Source: Arthrobacter terrae
Lineage (GTDB): Bacteria > Actinomycetota > Actinomycetes > Actinomycetales > Micrococcaceae
DNA length: 64,000 bases
Assembly: GCF_015708085.1 (NCBI RefSeq)
Contig: NZ_JADNYM010000008.1
Span: 1 to 64,000 of the forward strand
Direction: 5' to 3'
The notes below the pieces were generated by a model. It saw nothing but the letters and a program-made list of their open reading frames with translations, did no database searches and was not told the DNA's origin. Position 1 is the first letter of the stretch, and every line of letters begins with the position of its first letter. Shown here piece after piece: positions 7,943 to 15,812 of this stretch. The translations under genes and the position numbers were made by a program.

Positions 7943-9130
7943 ATGCCTAAGGCCATTGACCTCAATAATCTCCCTTACGCCGATGGGGATTTCTATTCAT
8001 TTGAGGATCTCCTCACTGGCGCGGAGCGGGAGCGCCTGCAGGAGGTCCGGGACTTTCTGACCAAGGAAGTCCGTCCGATTGCCGTGGACTGCTGGAACCG
8101 TGCCGAGTTCCCAATGGACATTATTCCCAAGCTTGCCGAACTGGACATGGTGAGTCCCGTCCGCCGGCAGGGCTATTCGAATGTTTTTGCCGGCATGGTG
8201 CACGCCGAGTTCACGCGTGCTGATGCCTCGATTGCCACGTTTATGGGAGTCCATGACGGGCTCTTCACCGGTTCCATTGAGGAACTCGCATCGGAAGAGC
8301 AGAAGGCGGCGTGGCTGCCGGACATCTACTCGCTGAAGAAAATCGGGGCGTTCGGACTGACCGAACCGTTGGGCGGCTCGGATGTTGCCGGTGGGACCAG
8401 GACCACTGCCCAGCGTGAGGGTGACAGCTGGATCCTGAACGGTGCGAAGCGGTGGATCGGTAATGCGACCTTCTCTGACTGGGTGGTCATTTTTGCCCGT
8501 GACGTGGCCGATAACCAAGTCAAGGGGTTCCTTGTGGACACGAAGACCGAAGGTTACGCAGCAAGCAAGATCGAAAATAAGATCTCCCTGCGGACTGTAC
8601 AGAATGCCGATATTACCCTGACCAATGTGGTGGTTTCGGATGACTTCAAACTGGCCGGGGCGAACAGCTTTCGCGACACTAACAAGGTGCTGAAGGTGAC
8701 TCGGCTGGGCGTGGCATGGCAGGCCGTCGGACAGCAGCTCGCTGCCTTCGACGTTGCCCGCAGGTATGCGGTTGAGCGCCAGCAGTTCGGTCGCCCGCTG
8801 GCATCCTTCCAGCTGGTGCAGGATCAGCTGGTTCAGATTCTGGGTAATGCGGTCAGCTCGATGGGCATGATGATCCGCCTCGCGCAGCTGGAGGACGCGG
8901 GTGTGGCCAAGGACGAGCAGTCAACGCTGGCCAAGGCCTTCACCACCGCCCGTATGCGGGAGAGCGTTGCCTTGGGCCGCAGCATTCTTGGCGGTAACGG
9001 CATCGTCACGGACTACGGGATGGCCAAGATTTTCGCGGATGCCGAAGCGATTTACTCTTACGAGGGAACCCACGAAATCAACACCCTCGTGACAGGCCGG
9101 GCCATTACCGGTATTTCCGCGATCGTTTAG
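7943..9130 (+). CDS. Acyl-CoA dehydrogenase, glutaryl-CoA dehydrogenase-like
   Basis: A 395-residue FAD enzyme of normal family length. The N-terminal helical domain leads to the flavin-binding middle domain (IGAFGLTEPLGGSDVAG, about residues 135-151; SWILNGAKRWIGNA). The C-terminal domain ends with YSYEGTHEINTLVTGRAITG, where the Glu of YEGT is the catalytic base position and the NTLVTGRAITG tail is characteristic of the glutaryl-CoA dehydrogenase group. That group converts glutaryl-CoA to crotonyl-CoA in lysine/tryptophan breakdown. ATG 7943 has GAAGGA 6 bases upstream; the open frame runs further up but is not protein-like. Its stop overlaps the convergent peptidase stop by 4 bases. Confidence 0.85.
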   Translation: MPKAIDLNNLPYADGDFYSFEDLLTGAERERLQEVRDFLTKEVRPIAVDCWNRAEFPMDIIPKLAELDMVSPVRRQGYSNVFAGMVHAEFTRADASIATFMGVHDGLFTGSIEELASEEQKAAWLPDIYSLKKIGAFGLTEPLGGSDVAGGTRTTAQREGDSWILNGAKRWIGNATFSDWVVIFARDVADNQVKGFLVDTKTEGYAASKIENKISLRTVQNADITLTNVVVSDDFKLAGANSFRDTNKVLKVTRLGVAWQAVGQQLAAFDVARRYAVERQQFGRPLASFQLVQDQLVQILGNAVSSMGMMIRLAQLEDAGVAKDEQSTLAKAFTTARMRESVALGRSILGGNGIVTDYGMAKIFADAEAIYSYEGTHEINTLVTGRAITGISAIV

Positions 9131-9846
9131 GGCGGATGGAGCGGGAGCAGGACTGAGGGCCGCCGGTCGAGGATGAACTGAAGTGGATCCAGGTAGACCT
9201 GGCCACGCCGTACACCCCAGTGCAGGCAGCCCGCCGGCGGACAATGGCTGCTTACTGCGAGGATGCCGACGGGCTGACCGATGACGACGGTGGTTCCCTC
9301 TGGAAGCGGGCTGTCTACCGGCTCGAAGCTGCTGCGAAGACCGGGTGTGTGTTCAATGGTGACGACGGTGCGGTCGACCACCCAGCCGGAAAAGACCACT
9401 GTTCCATTGGCTGGTGCCAGGATTGGGGTTCCCGGAGCCGCCGCCAGGTCAATACCCCGGTGCCCGGCCAGCCACGGCTTGGCGGGGGGATCGAACTTCC
9501 GGATGAGCCGTGGACGGGGATCGAGTGGCCAGTGCCAGCCGGCCTTCGACGGTGTTGATGACCGCGCCGTTGATTGTGGTGGCGCCGATGGCCGCGGTGC
9601 CGCAGCCGATGCCGCTGCTGGTGTCGAAACCGCAGAAACGGCAGATTTGCCCGTGTGGCTGAAAGGTACGATCCCGCCCAGTGGGAGGGCCAGCTGCAGC
9701 AACGCTGCTGCCATCGCCAAGCGTTGAAGTCCGGCAGAGCGTTGAAGTCCGGCAGAGCGTTGAAGTCCGGCAGAGCGTTGAAGTCCGGCAGAGCGTTGAA
9801 GTCCGGCAGAGCGTTGAAGTCCGGCAGAGCGTCGTCGTACATTCAT
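9127..9846 (-). CDS. Secreted M23-family peptidase with an expanded signal-peptide n-region
   Basis: A protein of about 239 residues, predicted to be exported. The N-terminus reads MNVRRRSAGLQ, then RSAGLQ repeats, then the hydrophobic stretch LAMAAALLQLALPLGG. A Ser/Ala/Pro linker leads to a LytM-like domain with HRGID (zinc ligands His and Asp) and PILAPANGTVVFSG. The usual HLH motif is CLHWGV here, so the first His is Cys while the zinc-binding His remains. The family cuts peptidoglycan cross-bridges or activates amidases, and loss of that His may mean weak or no catalysis. The ATG at 9846 follows GGGAAG; an ATG at 9882 is an alternative. It is encoded just upstream of, and divergent from, rpsB. 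Confidence 0.8.
   Translation of the reverse strand: MNVRRRSAGLQRSAGLQRSAGLQRSAGLQRSAGLQRSAGLQRLAMAAALLQLALPLGGIVPFSHTGKSAVSAVSTPAAASAAAPRPSAPPQSTARSSTPSKAGWHWPLDPRPRLIRKFDPPAKPWLAGHRGIDLAAAPGTPILAPANGTVVFSGWVVDRTVVTIEHTPGLRSSFEPVDSPLPEGTTVVIGQPVGILAVSSHCPPAGCLHWGVRRGQVYLDPLQFILDRRPSVLLPLHPP
9721..9828. repeat. Perfect tandem repeat, 18 bp x 6, coding RSAGLQ
   Basis: Six identical copies of GCGTTGAAGTCCGGCAGA start at 9721, 9739, 9757, 9775, 9793 and 9811. Read on the minus strand they encode six RSAGLQ units in frame within the n-region of the M23 peptidase signal peptide. Removing five copies would leave a normal-looking actinobacterial signal peptide (MNVRRRSAGLQRLAMAAALL). Perfect identity suggests recent, length-variable expansion. 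Confidence 0.95.
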
Positions 9847-10214
9847 GCATCCAGCTTCCCGCCGAGCGCAGTGCCGTGGCACTCCGGATCGCCCGGTTGT
9901 GCATCACGGGACGCTGACCTCGGCTGTGGAGGACCGCGCAGCCATGCCAAGACGATGGAGGCAGGCAGGCAGGCAGGACAGGACAGCGAAAGCCGGGGGC
10001 GCCACTGTAGTAGGATGGACAAAGCAGCCTGCTGTGCAGGCTGACTACGCGTGCCCGAACCGCTATGGAAACAGGCGGATGGTGTCTCTTTCGGTCCGAG
10101 GGTCAGTAATTGATTCCCGGGTAGGGACACTCTGGGCGCCAGGAGCAAGCCCCGGCAGAAATGTCTGCGGGGGTACGAGGCTAATAACCGTCAAATTATA
10201 GAAGGAGCGTCGGC
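9847..10214. other. Intergenic region and leader upstream of rpsB
   Basis: About 370 bases without a convincing gene. It holds four GGCA repeats (9960-9975), the hairpin at 10025-10043, and an A/T-rich AATAACCGTCAAATTATAG stretch just before AAGGAG at 10202-10207, the rpsB ribosome site. The length suggests a leader able to take part in S2 autoregulation, as in other bacteria, but no known motif was recognised. Confidence 0.5.
10025..10043 (+). promoter_or_regulatory. Hairpin in the rpsB leader
   Basis: CAGCCTG (10025-10031) pairs perfectly with CAGGCTG (10037-10043) around a CTGTG loop, 170 bases upstream of rpsB. It could be part of an S2-responsive leader or simply a pause hairpin. Confidence 0.3.
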
Positions 10215-11198
10215 ATGCCCGTCGTAACCATGCGCCAGCTGCTTGACAGCGGCGTCCACTTTGGACACCAGACCCGTCGTTGGAACCCGAAGATGAAGCG
10301 TTTCATCTTCACGGAGCGCAACGGCATTTACATCATCGATCTGCAGCAGTCGCTGTCCTACATCGACCGCGCCTACGAGTTCGTGAAGGCCACCGTGGCT
10401 CACGGCGGTACCGTTCTGTTCGTGGGTACCAAGAAGCAGGCGCAGGAAGCCATCGCCGACCAGGCCACCCGTGTTGGCCAGCCATACGTGAACCAGCGTT
10501 GGCTGGGCGGTATGCTCACCAACTTCCAGACCGTGGCCAAGCGCATCCAGCGTATGAAGGAACTCGAAGAGATTGACTTCGACGACGTCGCCTCCTCTGG
10601 CCACACCAAGAAGGAACTGCTGCTGCTGCGTCGCGAGCTGACCAAGCTGCAGACCAATCTGGGCGGTATCCGCAATCTGACGAAGGCTCCGTCCGTCGTC
10701 TGGATTGTTGACACGAAGAAGGAACACCTCGCCATTGACGAGGCCAAGAAGCTGAATATCCCGGTTGTCGCCATCCTGGACACCAACTGCGATCCGGACG
10801 AGGTCGACTTCCCGATTCCGGGTAACGACGACGCGATTCGCTCCGTCAATCTGCTGACCCGCGTTGTTGCCGATGCGATCGCCGAAGGCCTGATGGCGCG
10901 GAACAATAAGGCATCGGGCAATACCGAGGCGCCCGTGGAGCCGATGGCCGAGTGGGAGCGCGAGCTGTTGGTTGGCACCGAGACCCCAGAAGGCGAAGCC
11001 AAGGCCGCTCCGGCTGACGGCACACCCGCTGGCACCGAGGCTGCTGCTTCACCGGTGGCTGCTGATGCTCCGGCCACGGAGGCTCCGGCCACCGACGCTC
11101 CGGCCACCGACGCTCCGGCCGAGGAAGCTCCGGCCGAGGAAGCTCCGGCAGCGGAAACTGCTGACGTCGTCTCCGAAGAGAAGACCGAAGACAAGTAA
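10215..11198 (+). CDS. rpsB: 30S ribosomal protein S2
   Basis: A 327-residue protein whose first 250 or so residues are typical S2: [46 protein letters not shown], and [21 protein letters not shown]2 sits on the back of the small subunit and recruits S1-like functions. Usual length is 240-260; the extra C-terminal tail of some 70 residues is acidic and made of Ala-Pro-Ala-Thr/Glu-Asp/Glu units. Such tails occur in actinobacterial S2, though this one is visibly repeat-expanded. AAGGAG lies 7 bases before the ATG. tsf follows after a 190-base gap with hairpins and repeats. Confidence 0.98.
   Translation: MPVVTMRQLLDSGVHFGHQTRRWNPKMKRFIFTERNGIYIIDLQQSLSYIDRAYEFVKATVAHGGTVLFVGTKKQAQEAIADQATRVGQPYVNQRWLGGMLTNFQTVAKRIQRMKELEEIDFDDVASSGHTKKELLLLRRELTKLQTNLGGIRNLTKAPSVVWIVDTKKEHLAIDEAKKLNIPVVAILDTNCDPDEVDFPIPGNDDAIRSVNLLTRVVADAIAEGLMARNNKASGNTEAPVEPMAEWERELLVGTETPEGEAKAAPADGTPAGTEAAASPVAADAPATEAPATDAPATDAPAEEAPAEEAPAAETADVVSEEKTEDK
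11067..11156 (+). repeat. Tandem repeat, 15 bp x 6, in the rpsB tail
   Basis: Six 15-base units beginning GCTCCGGC start at 11067 and step by 15. They encode [25 protein letters not shown] and APAAE. Two pairs of neighbouring units are identical in DNA, pointing to recent duplication. The result is an acidic, flexible tail on S2. Confidence 0.9.
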
Positions 11199-11204
11199 CT
11201 CCTT

Positions 11205-11242
11205 GGTGCTGCCGGGATGCCTCTTGGTATTCCGGCAGCACC
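11205..11242 (+). terminator. Long hairpin just after rpsB (attenuator/terminator-like)
   Basis: Starting six bases after the rpsB stop, GGTGCTGCCGG (11205-11215) pairs with CCGGCAGCACC (11232-11242). With two further pairs the stem reaches 13 bp around a 12-base loop. No U tract follows, so it may act as a pause, an mRNA end stabiliser or a partial terminator that sets the rpsB:tsf ratio. Confidence 0.55.
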
Positions 11243-11323
11243 GTCTGCGCTCAGCACTGTAACGTTCGCGCTCAGCGGTGTACCGTCTGCGCTCAGCGCT
11301 GTACCGTCTGCGCTCAGCGCAGC
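11240..11323. repeat. Tandem repeat, 21 bp x 4, between rpsB and tsf
   Basis: Four 21-base units start at 11240, 11261, 11282 and 11303. The third reads ACCGTCTGCGCTCAGCGCTG plus T; the second is the most diverged. Each unit contains CGCTCAGC. They sit in the untranslated spacer between two translation genes and overlap the end of the preceding hairpin. Confidence 0.9.
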
Positions 11324-11325
11324 TT

Positions 11326-11342
11326 GGCCCGCCTCGCGGGCC
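11326..11342 (+). promoter_or_regulatory. GC-rich hairpin before tsf
   Basis: GGCCCGC (11326-11332) and GCGGGCC (11336-11342) form a perfect 7-bp stem with a three-base loop, 44 bases before the tsf start. No U run follows, so it is more likely a pause or RNA-stability element than a terminator. Confidence 0.4.
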
Positions 11343-11386
11343 CCTAAGCAATTGGCACAAGAGAAGATTAGAAAGAGGAGTTCACT

Positions 11387-12223
11387 ATGGCGAATTACAC
11401 CGCCGCTGATATCAAGGCTCTGCGCGAGCGCACGGGCGCCGGCATGATGGACGTCAAGAAGGCACTCGACGAGGCCAACGGTGACGCGGAAAAGGCCATG
11501 GAGCTTATTCGTATTAAGGGACTCAAGGGTGCTACGAAGCGCGAAGGCCGCTCCACCGCAGAGGGCCTTGTGGCCGCTGCTGTTAACGCCGGTGTGGGCG
11601 TCATGGTGGAGGTCAACTGCGAGACCGACTTTGTCGCCAAGGCCGGACCGTTCATTGACTTCTCCAAGAAGGTCCTTGCTGCCGCGTTTGATTCCGGTGC
11701 TTCGGACGTCGATAGCCTGCTGGCGCACACCGTAGACGGCAAGCCGCTGTCCGAACTCGTCATCGAGACCGGAGCGTTGCTGGGCGAAAAGGTTGCCGTC
11801 CGCCGCATGGCCCGCATTGAAGGCAAGACCGTGGATGCGTACCTGCATAAGACCTCCAAGGACCTTCCAGCCCAGGTTGGCGTGCTGTTCGCAGTGGATG
11901 GCGAAGGGGATGCCGCCACGGAAGCCGCGCACGACATCGCCGTGCACATCGCTGCCTACTCGCCGACTTACCTTACCCGCGACGAAGTTCCGGCAGAACT
12001 GGTCGAGAGCGAGCGTCGCATTGCGGACGAGACCGCACGGGCCGAGGGCAAGCCGGAGGCCGCCATGAGCAAGATTGTTGAGGGACGCCTGACGGGCTTC
12101 TTCAAGGAGAGCGTTCTGGTTGATCAGTCGTTTGCCAAGGATGCGAAGAAGAGCGTTGCCCAGGTTCTCACCGAGGCTTCCGTGAAGGCTACTGCCTTCG
12201 CCCGGTTCCGTGTTGGTGCGTAG
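11387..12223 (+). CDS. tsf: Elongation factor Ts
   Basis: A 278-residue protein of normal length that exchanges GDP for GTP on EF-Tu. The N-terminal UBA-like domain has IKALRERTGAGMMDVKKALD, and the EF-Tu contact motif is visible as NCETDFVAK around residue 80. The C-terminal part carries the coiled region before VLVDQSFAKDAKKSVAQVL. AAGAGGAG lies about 6 bases before the ATG. It belongs to the rpsB-tsf unit and is followed by a strong terminator, so pyrH is probably a separate transcript. Confidence 0.98.
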   Translation: MANYTAADIKALRERTGAGMMDVKKALDEANGDAEKAMELIRIKGLKGATKREGRSTAEGLVAAAVNAGVGVMVEVNCETDFVAKAGPFIDFSKKVLAAAFDSGASDVDSLLAHTVDGKPLSELVIETGALLGEKVAVRRMARIEGKTVDAYLHKTSKDLPAQVGVLFAVDGEGDAATEAAHDIAVHIAAYSPTYLTRDEVPAELVESERRIADETARAEGKPEAAMSKIVEGRLTGFFKESVLVDQSFAKDAKKSVAQVLTEASVKATAFARFRVGA

Positions 12224-12252
12224 CCCACGAAACTGGTAGCGCGAAGCTGGTA

Positions 12253-12294
12253 ATGCGAAGGGGGCGGTCACTGCGGTGGCCGCCCCTTTCGCAT
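12253..12294 (+). terminator. Intrinsic terminator after tsf
   Basis: GCGAAGGGGGCGG (12255-12267) pairs with CCGCCCCTTTCGC (12280-12292) over 13 bp with one G-U pair, and the stem can extend two more A-T pairs. The loop is 12 bases. Only a weak T content follows. Confidence 0.75.
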
Positions 12295-12397
12295 GAGGAC
12301 CGCTAATATCTTAGGAGCCCATCGGATCAGACCGGACTTCGGGACGCAAGTCAGCAAGGCATAATGTCAAGGGCGCCAGCGCCAAATGGAAGGCGAT

Positions 12398-13183
12398 ATG
12401 AGCATCGATAATACTGTTTCCACGGCCCGTAGGGCACCTGTACCGGCCACCCATCGGGATCCGCTGCACGGGCATGCAGAACCTCGCAGGCGGGTGCTGC
12501 TCAAGCTCTCCGGTGAGGTCTTCGGGGGCGGCAAACTGGGTGTGGACCCGGACACGGTCCGCGGTATTGCCGAACAGATTGCCAGCACCAACGGCACCGT
12601 AGAAGTGGCCATCGTTGTTGGCGGGGGTAATTTCTTCCGCGGTGCAGAACTGGCGCAAAGCGGTATGGACCGGTCGCGTGCTGACTATATGGGGATGCTC
12701 GGCACAGTGATGAACTGCCTGGCGCTGCAGGACTTCCTGGAACAAGCCGGCGTGGAAACGCGGGTGCAGAGCGCCATCAGCATGGGGCAGGTAGCCGAGG
12801 CTTACATTCCTCGCCGTGCCATCCGTCACTTGGAGAAGGGGCGGGTGGTAATTTTTGGCGCGGGTGCGGGACTGCCGTACTTTTCCACCGACACGGTGGC
12901 TGCCCAACGTGCGCTGGAGGTGCATGCCGATCTGGTGCTGATGGCCAAAAACGGGGTCGACGGCGTCTATACGGCCGATCCCAAAAAGGATCCACTGGCG
13001 CGCAAACTGGACAAACTGACCTACGATGAGGCCATCCAGCGGGATCTGCGGGTGATGGATCAGACAGCGCTGAGCCTGTGCAAGGACAATAACGTGACCA
13101 TGCTGGTCTTCGGCATGGAGGGCGAAGGCAACGTTGCCCGGGCCATCCTGGGCGAAGAGCTGGGTACTTTGGTCACACCCTGA
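12398..13183 (+). CDS. pyrH: UMP kinase
   Basis: A 261-residue amino-acid-kinase-fold protein that converts UMP to [18 protein letters not shown] begins the catalytic core at about residue 31. [34 protein letters not shown] and the closing [28 protein letters not shown] are family hallmarks. The core is preceded by some 30 extra polar residues not found in E. coli PyrH. GGAAGG lies 4-5 bases before ATG 12398; the in-frame ATG at 12386 has no ribosome site. frr and cdsA follow in the usual order. Confidence 0.95.
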   Translation: MSIDNTVSTARRAPVPATHRDPLHGHAEPRRRVLLKLSGEVFGGGKLGVDPDTVRGIAEQIASTNGTVEVAIVVGGGNFFRGAELAQSGMDRSRADYMGMLGTVMNCLALQDFLEQAGVETRVQSAISMGQVAEAYIPRRAIRHLEKGRVVIFGAGAGLPYFSTDTVAAQRALEVHADLVLMAKNGVDGVYTADPKKDPLARKLDKLTYDEAIQRDLRVMDQTALSLCKDNNVTMLVFGMEGEGNVARAILGEELGTLVTP

Positions 13184-13305
13184 GCGCGGCCCTTGGTGGC
13201 TCCACGCTAGGATGAAGTCAGGACATGGGCGGGCGGAACGCGGTCCCGGGGATCAGGGAAAGCTAATGCCCGAGTTGGAAGCATCAATTTTTCGAGGGAG
13301 AGACT

Positions 13306-13863
13306 GTGATCGACGAAATCTTGCTGGAGGCCGAAGAAAAGATGGACAAGGCTGTTGAGGTCGCGAAGGAGGATTTCGCCTCAATCCGCACTGGGCGGGC
13401 AAATCCGGGCCTGTTTTCGAAGGTCCTGGTGGAGTATTACGGTTCGCCGACGCCGCTGCAGCAGCTGGCGTCCTTTGCCGTGCCGGAAGCCCGCACGCTG
13501 CTGATCACCCCCTTCGATAAGACCTCGCTGAGCGCCATCGAGCGCGCGCTGAGCAACTCCGAGGTTGGCGCCAATCCGTCTAATGACGGCAACGTAATCC
13601 GCATTGTGATGCCCGAGCTGACTCAGGAGCGCCGCCGTGAATACGTCAAGATTGTCCGCGGCAAGGGTGAGGACGCCAAGGTGTCGATCCGCAATATCCG
13701 CCGAAAGGCCAAGGAAGGTCTGGATAGGATCGTCAAGGATGGCGACGCCGGCGAAGACGAGGGCTCCCGCGCTGAAAAGGAACTGGACGCCCTGACAAAG
13801 GCCCACACTGACAATATCGATGACCTGCTCAAGCGAAAAGAAGCGGAACTTCTCGAGGTCTAA
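13306..13863 (+). CDS. frr: Ribosome recycling factor
   Basis: A 185-residue protein, the standard length, that splits post-termination ribosomes together with [26 protein letters not shown] in the first helix and [12 protein letters not shown] in the beta domain are typical, as is the long helical region with [26 protein letters not shown]. The start is GTG at 13306 behind GAGGGAGAG. Its stop shares one base with the cdsA start (TAATG), consistent with coupling. Confidence 0.97.
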   Translation: MIDEILLEAEEKMDKAVEVAKEDFASIRTGRANPGLFSKVLVEYYGSPTPLQQLASFAVPEARTLLITPFDKTSLSAIERALSNSEVGANPSNDGNVIRIVMPELTQERRREYVKIVRGKGEDAKVSIRNIRRKAKEGLDRIVKDGDAGEDEGSRAEKELDALTKAHTDNIDDLLKRKEAELLEV

Positions 13864-15080
13864 TGAGCGATTTACCGCCTCCGGAACCCGGCTCCGGCTC
13901 GGCCGGCTCTTCAGGGTCAGGGGCCACCGGCCCGGAACCGCACTTTCCCTCCCGCCGTTCCCTGCGTGCCGGCCAGCATGACCGGGTGAGCAGAGCGTCG
14001 CGCAGATCCGCCGGTCGTTCGGCGCAGGGCGTTCCGACGGTCCCCGAGTCTGCAACGCCGATTCGTCCGCTGCCGCCGGAGGCATCCGCAGCTGAGCCGC
14101 ACGGGCAGCTGCCGGACACGGGGGTTGCCGATGCCATTTCCCAGCATGGTTCCTCCGGCACCGATGGGGTTGTTCCGGCTGCGGACAGGTTACCGCTGGA
14201 GCTGACGGCGGAAAAACCAGCGAAGCGGACGCCGTCCGCCGGACGTGACCTGCCGGCAGCCATCGCGGTGGGCCTGACCATGCTCGTCGTCGTGCTGGTA
14301 GGGCTGCTGATTTACCAGCTGGCATTCGTTGTCATCGTCACGGTCTTTGCCGGCTTTGGCGTCTGGGAATTTAGCCGGGCCCTGCTGCAGCGCGGAATAG
14401 GCGTACCCATACTGCCGGTGATGATCGGCACCGTAGCCATGCCGGCGTCGGCGTATTTCTCCGGCGCGGAGGGGCTCTTGTTTGCCCTGGTGGCCAGCGC
14501 AACAGCGGTGCTCCTCTGGCGCTGTCTGGATCCGGCAGAGGGTGCCATCCAAAGCGTCTTTGCCGGCGTTTTTGCGCTGGCATGGATCCCCTTTTTCATT
14601 AGTTTTGTCTTTCTCCTGCTGCGCGGCGCAGACGGTCCGACGACGGGAATAACGTTGGACCTGTCACGGCCGCGGACAGGTGCGCTGCAGGTGGCCATCA
14701 TGCTGATGCTGGTGGTGGCGAACGATACCTGCGGTTATCTGGTCGGTGTGTTTTTCGGTAAACACCCAATGGCACCGAAAATCAGTCCGAAGAAGTCGTG
14801 GGAGGGCTTTGCCGGTTCGGCTGGCGGTGCCATTGTGCTGGCCGTACCGGCGACTGTCTTTCTTCTCAACGATCCATGGTGGGTGGGCATGGTTCTGGCG
14901 CTCAGCATGGTGACCGCCGCGACCGCCGGCGATTTCGCCGAATCCATGATCAAACGCGAACTGGGGGTGAAGGATATGAGCAGTATTCTTCCCGGACATG
15001 GCGGCGTGATGGATCGGCTGGATTCGATCCTATTCGCGGCCCCGGCGGCCTTCATCGTCTTCACCTTGCTGGGCCGGTAA
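13863..15080 (+). CDS. cdsA: Phosphatidate cytidylyltransferase (CDP-diacylglycerol synthase)
   Basis: A 405-residue protein. The first 120 or so residues are a low-complexity Ser/Pro/Gly/Arg tail predicted to be cytoplasmic, absent from E. coli CdsA. Eight or so membrane helices follow. The family signature is complete near the C-terminus: SMIKRELGVKDMSSILPGHG runs into GVMDRLDS. KKSWEGFAGS is the second conserved patch. It makes CDP-diacylglycerol for phospholipid synthesis, the substrate of the enzyme at 4108-4746. It starts one base into the frr stop. Confidence 0.95.
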   Translation: MSDLPPPEPGSGSAGSSGSGATGPEPHFPSRRSLRAGQHDRVSRASRRSAGRSAQGVPTVPESATPIRPLPPEASAAEPHGQLPDTGVADAISQHGSSGTDGVVPAADRLPLELTAEKPAKRTPSAGRDLPAAIAVGLTMLVVVLVGLLIYQLAFVVIVTVFAGFGVWEFSRALLQRGIGVPILPVMIGTVAMPASAYFSGAEGLLFALVASATAVLLWRCLDPAEGAIQSVFAGVFALAWIPFFISFVFLLLRGADGPTTGITLDLSRPRTGALQVAIMLMLVVANDTCGYLVGVFFGKHPMAPKISPKKSWEGFAGSAGGAIVLAVPATVFLLNDPWWVGMVLALSMVTAATAGDFAESMIKRELGVKDMSSILPGHGGVMDRLDSILFAAPAAFIVFTLLGR

Positions 15081-15211
15081 AGTTGTTGGGCCGGGAGGGT
15101 TCGCCGGTAGAATATTCCAGAGAATATGGTGGAGCAGGCTGCGCGGCGGCAGCGGCTGCGGCGGCGGCCGTCACCGGCAGCTGAATCCAATGACTGAAAA
15201 AAGGAATGACT

Positions 15212-15796
15212 GTGACCGTGGACAATAAACAGCGGACAAGCGCTCCTTTTGTGCGCGTAGGCCGCAGCGAGCTCGGCTATAGCACCAGGCAGGTTGACGT
15301 GTTCCTGCGTCGGGCACGTTCCTACTACACCTCACAAGACCACGATCACAAGACCGTGACCAGCCACGACGTACGGTCAGTGTCGTTCGATCCGGCCAAG
15401 GGCGGCTACGAGGCGCTGGCTGTGGACGCGGCACTGGACCGGCTGGAGGACGTTTTTGCCCAGCGGGAGCGGGACCAGCTGGTCAGCAGCAAGGGCGAAG
15501 AAGCGTGGCTGCTGCATATCGGCCGAATTTCCTCGGTGTTGCGGGCCCGGCTGCACCGCGGTGACGGCGGCCGGTTCCGCCGGCCAAAGGGCAAGAAGAC
15601 CCGCAGCTACAACGTTACCGACGTGGACCGGCTTTGCCATCAGCTGCTGGACTACTTTGAAGCGGGCAAGCCGATGAGCGTTGACGTCGTCCGACGCGCG
15701 GTGTTCGCTCCGGCGAAGGGCAGCACCGGATATGAGGAGAGCCAAGTCGATGCGTTCCTGGACCGCGTGGTCGAGCTGATGGCCTCCGTCGACTAG
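15212..15796 (+). CDS. DivIVA-domain protein
   Basis: A protein of about 194 residues with two DivIVA-like boxes. One near the N-terminus is GRSELGYSTRQVDVFLRRAR; the other at the C-terminus is GSTGYEESQVDAFLDRVVEL. A third weaker one (PAKGGYEALAVDAALDRLED) lies between. DivIVA proteins bind curved membranes and organise polar growth and division in actinobacteria, but this short form lacks the long coiled coil of Wag31/DivIVA. GTG 15212 is preferred because AAGGA (15201-15205) is 6 bases ahead; the ATG at 15206 would touch it. It follows cdsA by 131 bases. Confidence 0.8.
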   Translation: MTVDNKQRTSAPFVRVGRSELGYSTRQVDVFLRRARSYYTSQDHDHKTVTSHDVRSVSFDPAKGGYEALAVDAALDRLEDVFAQRERDQLVSSKGEEAWLLHIGRISSVLRARLHRGDGGRFRRPKGKKTRSYNVTDVDRLCHQLLDYFEAGKPMSVDVVRRAVFAPAKGSTGYEESQVDAFLDRVVELMASVD

Positions 15797-15812
15797 CGGC
15801 CGGCCGGAACTT

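Noticed and set aside
9721-9828. Six direct repeats considered as a CRISPR array
   Set aside because: The units are contiguous without spacers, 18 bp long and in frame with a protein; no cas genes are nearby.
10400-12271. A 623-codon open frame on the minus strand across rpsB and tsf
   Set aside because: It is antisense to two certain genes. High GC keeps the opposite strand free of stops; the translation is low-complexity Ser/Ala/Gly and matches no family.
15138-15175. GCG/GCC-rich run downstream of cdsA considered as a structured RNA
   Set aside because: It is simple low-complexity sequence without a defined stem or conserved motif.
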